Below are positions 5,020 through 5,334 of a stretch of 5,334 bases of DNA, in pieces. The stretch is from an uncultured Pelolinea sp. Lineage in GTDB: Bacteria; Chloroflexota; Anaerolineae; Anaerolineales; Anaerolineaceae. The notes under the pieces are model-generated. The model made no database searches and was not told where the DNA came from. It saw nothing but the letters and a program-made list of their open reading frames with translations. Position 1 is the first letter of the stretch; each line of letters starts with the position of its first letter. The translations under genes and the position numbers were made by a program. The stretch is from assembly GCA_937902055.1 (NCBI GenBank), contig CALGUJ010000354.1:1-5334 (forward strand). The letters run 5' to 3'.

Positions 5020-5334
5020 TTATTTTATCCACCACACCTTTTCTCCGCCCATATCCATCCTCCCGCTCATGCGCACTGCCTGCGCTGTCAGGCTCTCCCG
5101 CATCTTCGACTCATCCCCGAACAAGGATGGAATTTGCGACGCGTACGCGCCCAGCGCCTTCAATTTCTTTTCCAAATTCTCCAACGAGAACAACTTCACC
5201 TGCGCCTCTTCGCGGGAAACCGTCTCCAAGCGTTTCTCCAGCCAATCGGCATTCAGTGCGTAAGGCAAATCCTCGTAGAAACGCACCGCATATCCCCTTT
5301 CCTGCAGGCGCATGCCCGTGTCGAACGCCAATAA
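5020..5334 (-). CDS. PIG-L (LmbE-like) family deacetylase, C-terminal fragment (runs off the right edge)
   Basis: This is a minus-strand open frame of 104 residues ending in TAA at 5022-5020. It is open through the window edge, so the N-terminal part is missing. The TTG at 5331 is not taken as a start because the frame continues beyond it. Residues 16-26 of the fragment (AVRFYEDLPYA) match a segment I associate with PIG-L/GlcNAc-deacetylase relatives, where a GxHxDH zinc motif lies just upstream, here outside the window. The later KLKALGAYASQIPSLFGDESKMRESL stretch (about 57-82) also fits the C-terminal helix of this family. Members hydrolyse N-acetyl groups from sugars such as GlcNAc conjugates using zinc. 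The substrate cannot be inferred. The family call rests on pattern memory only; the existence of the gene is more certain. Plus-strand frames here are shadows. Confidence 0.65.
   Translation of the reverse strand, partial: LLAFDTGMRLQERGYAVRFYEDLPYALNADWLEKRLETVSREEAQVKLFSLENLEKKLKALGAYASQIPSLFGDESKMRESLTAQAVRMSGRMDMGGEKVWWIK

Noticed and set aside
4957..5334. Plus-strand open frame at the right edge
   Set aside because: It starts within the repeat element and is antisense to the better-supported deacetylase-like frame; its protein is rich in His, Gln, Leu and Pro without a recognisable motif.

Overview
The window looks like chromosomal DNA from a free-living bacterium of moderate GC content. 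The protein sequences, above all FtsH, long-form HPF and an arginine-tipped EF-P, fit Chloroflexota, probably Anaerolineae. That placement rests on recalled sequence similarity and was not tested by a search.

Layout: (1) Positions 1-284 hold the 5' part of a minus-strand gene for a charged, helical protein of unknown function. (2) Positions 285-466 are an AT-rich divergent promoter region with one promoter facing each way and an imperfect inverted repeat. (3) Positions 467-1986 form a likely plus-strand operon: a 48-residue class IVb (Flp-type) prepilin-like protein, ComF, and long-form HPF, with comF and hpf overlapping by 4 nt. A hairpin terminator closes it at 2047-2076. (4) Elongation factor P (2138-2701) has its own promoter and terminator. 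(5) FtsH (2833-4689) starts at GTG, is preceded by an extended -10 promoter and is followed by a strong terminator. (6) Positions 4740-5017 contain no credible gene but are densely packed with inverted repeats, like a MITE/REP-type interspersed element. (7) Positions 5020-5334 hold the C-terminal end of a minus-strand gene that resembles PIG-L (LmbE-like) deacetylases.

The intact genes are mostly housekeeping: translation (EF-P), ribosome hibernation (HPF), membrane protein quality control (FtsH) and DNA uptake (ComF). The pilin-like gene sits directly upstream of comF, which hints at a surface-appendage or competence link, though no Tad/Flp assembly genes or prepilin peptidase are visible. 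The least ordinary parts are the small prepilin, the structured repeat after ftsH, the inverted repeat in the divergent promoter region, the Arg32 tip of EF-P, and a Gly-substituted Walker A motif in FtsH. I found no convincing new multi-gene system.
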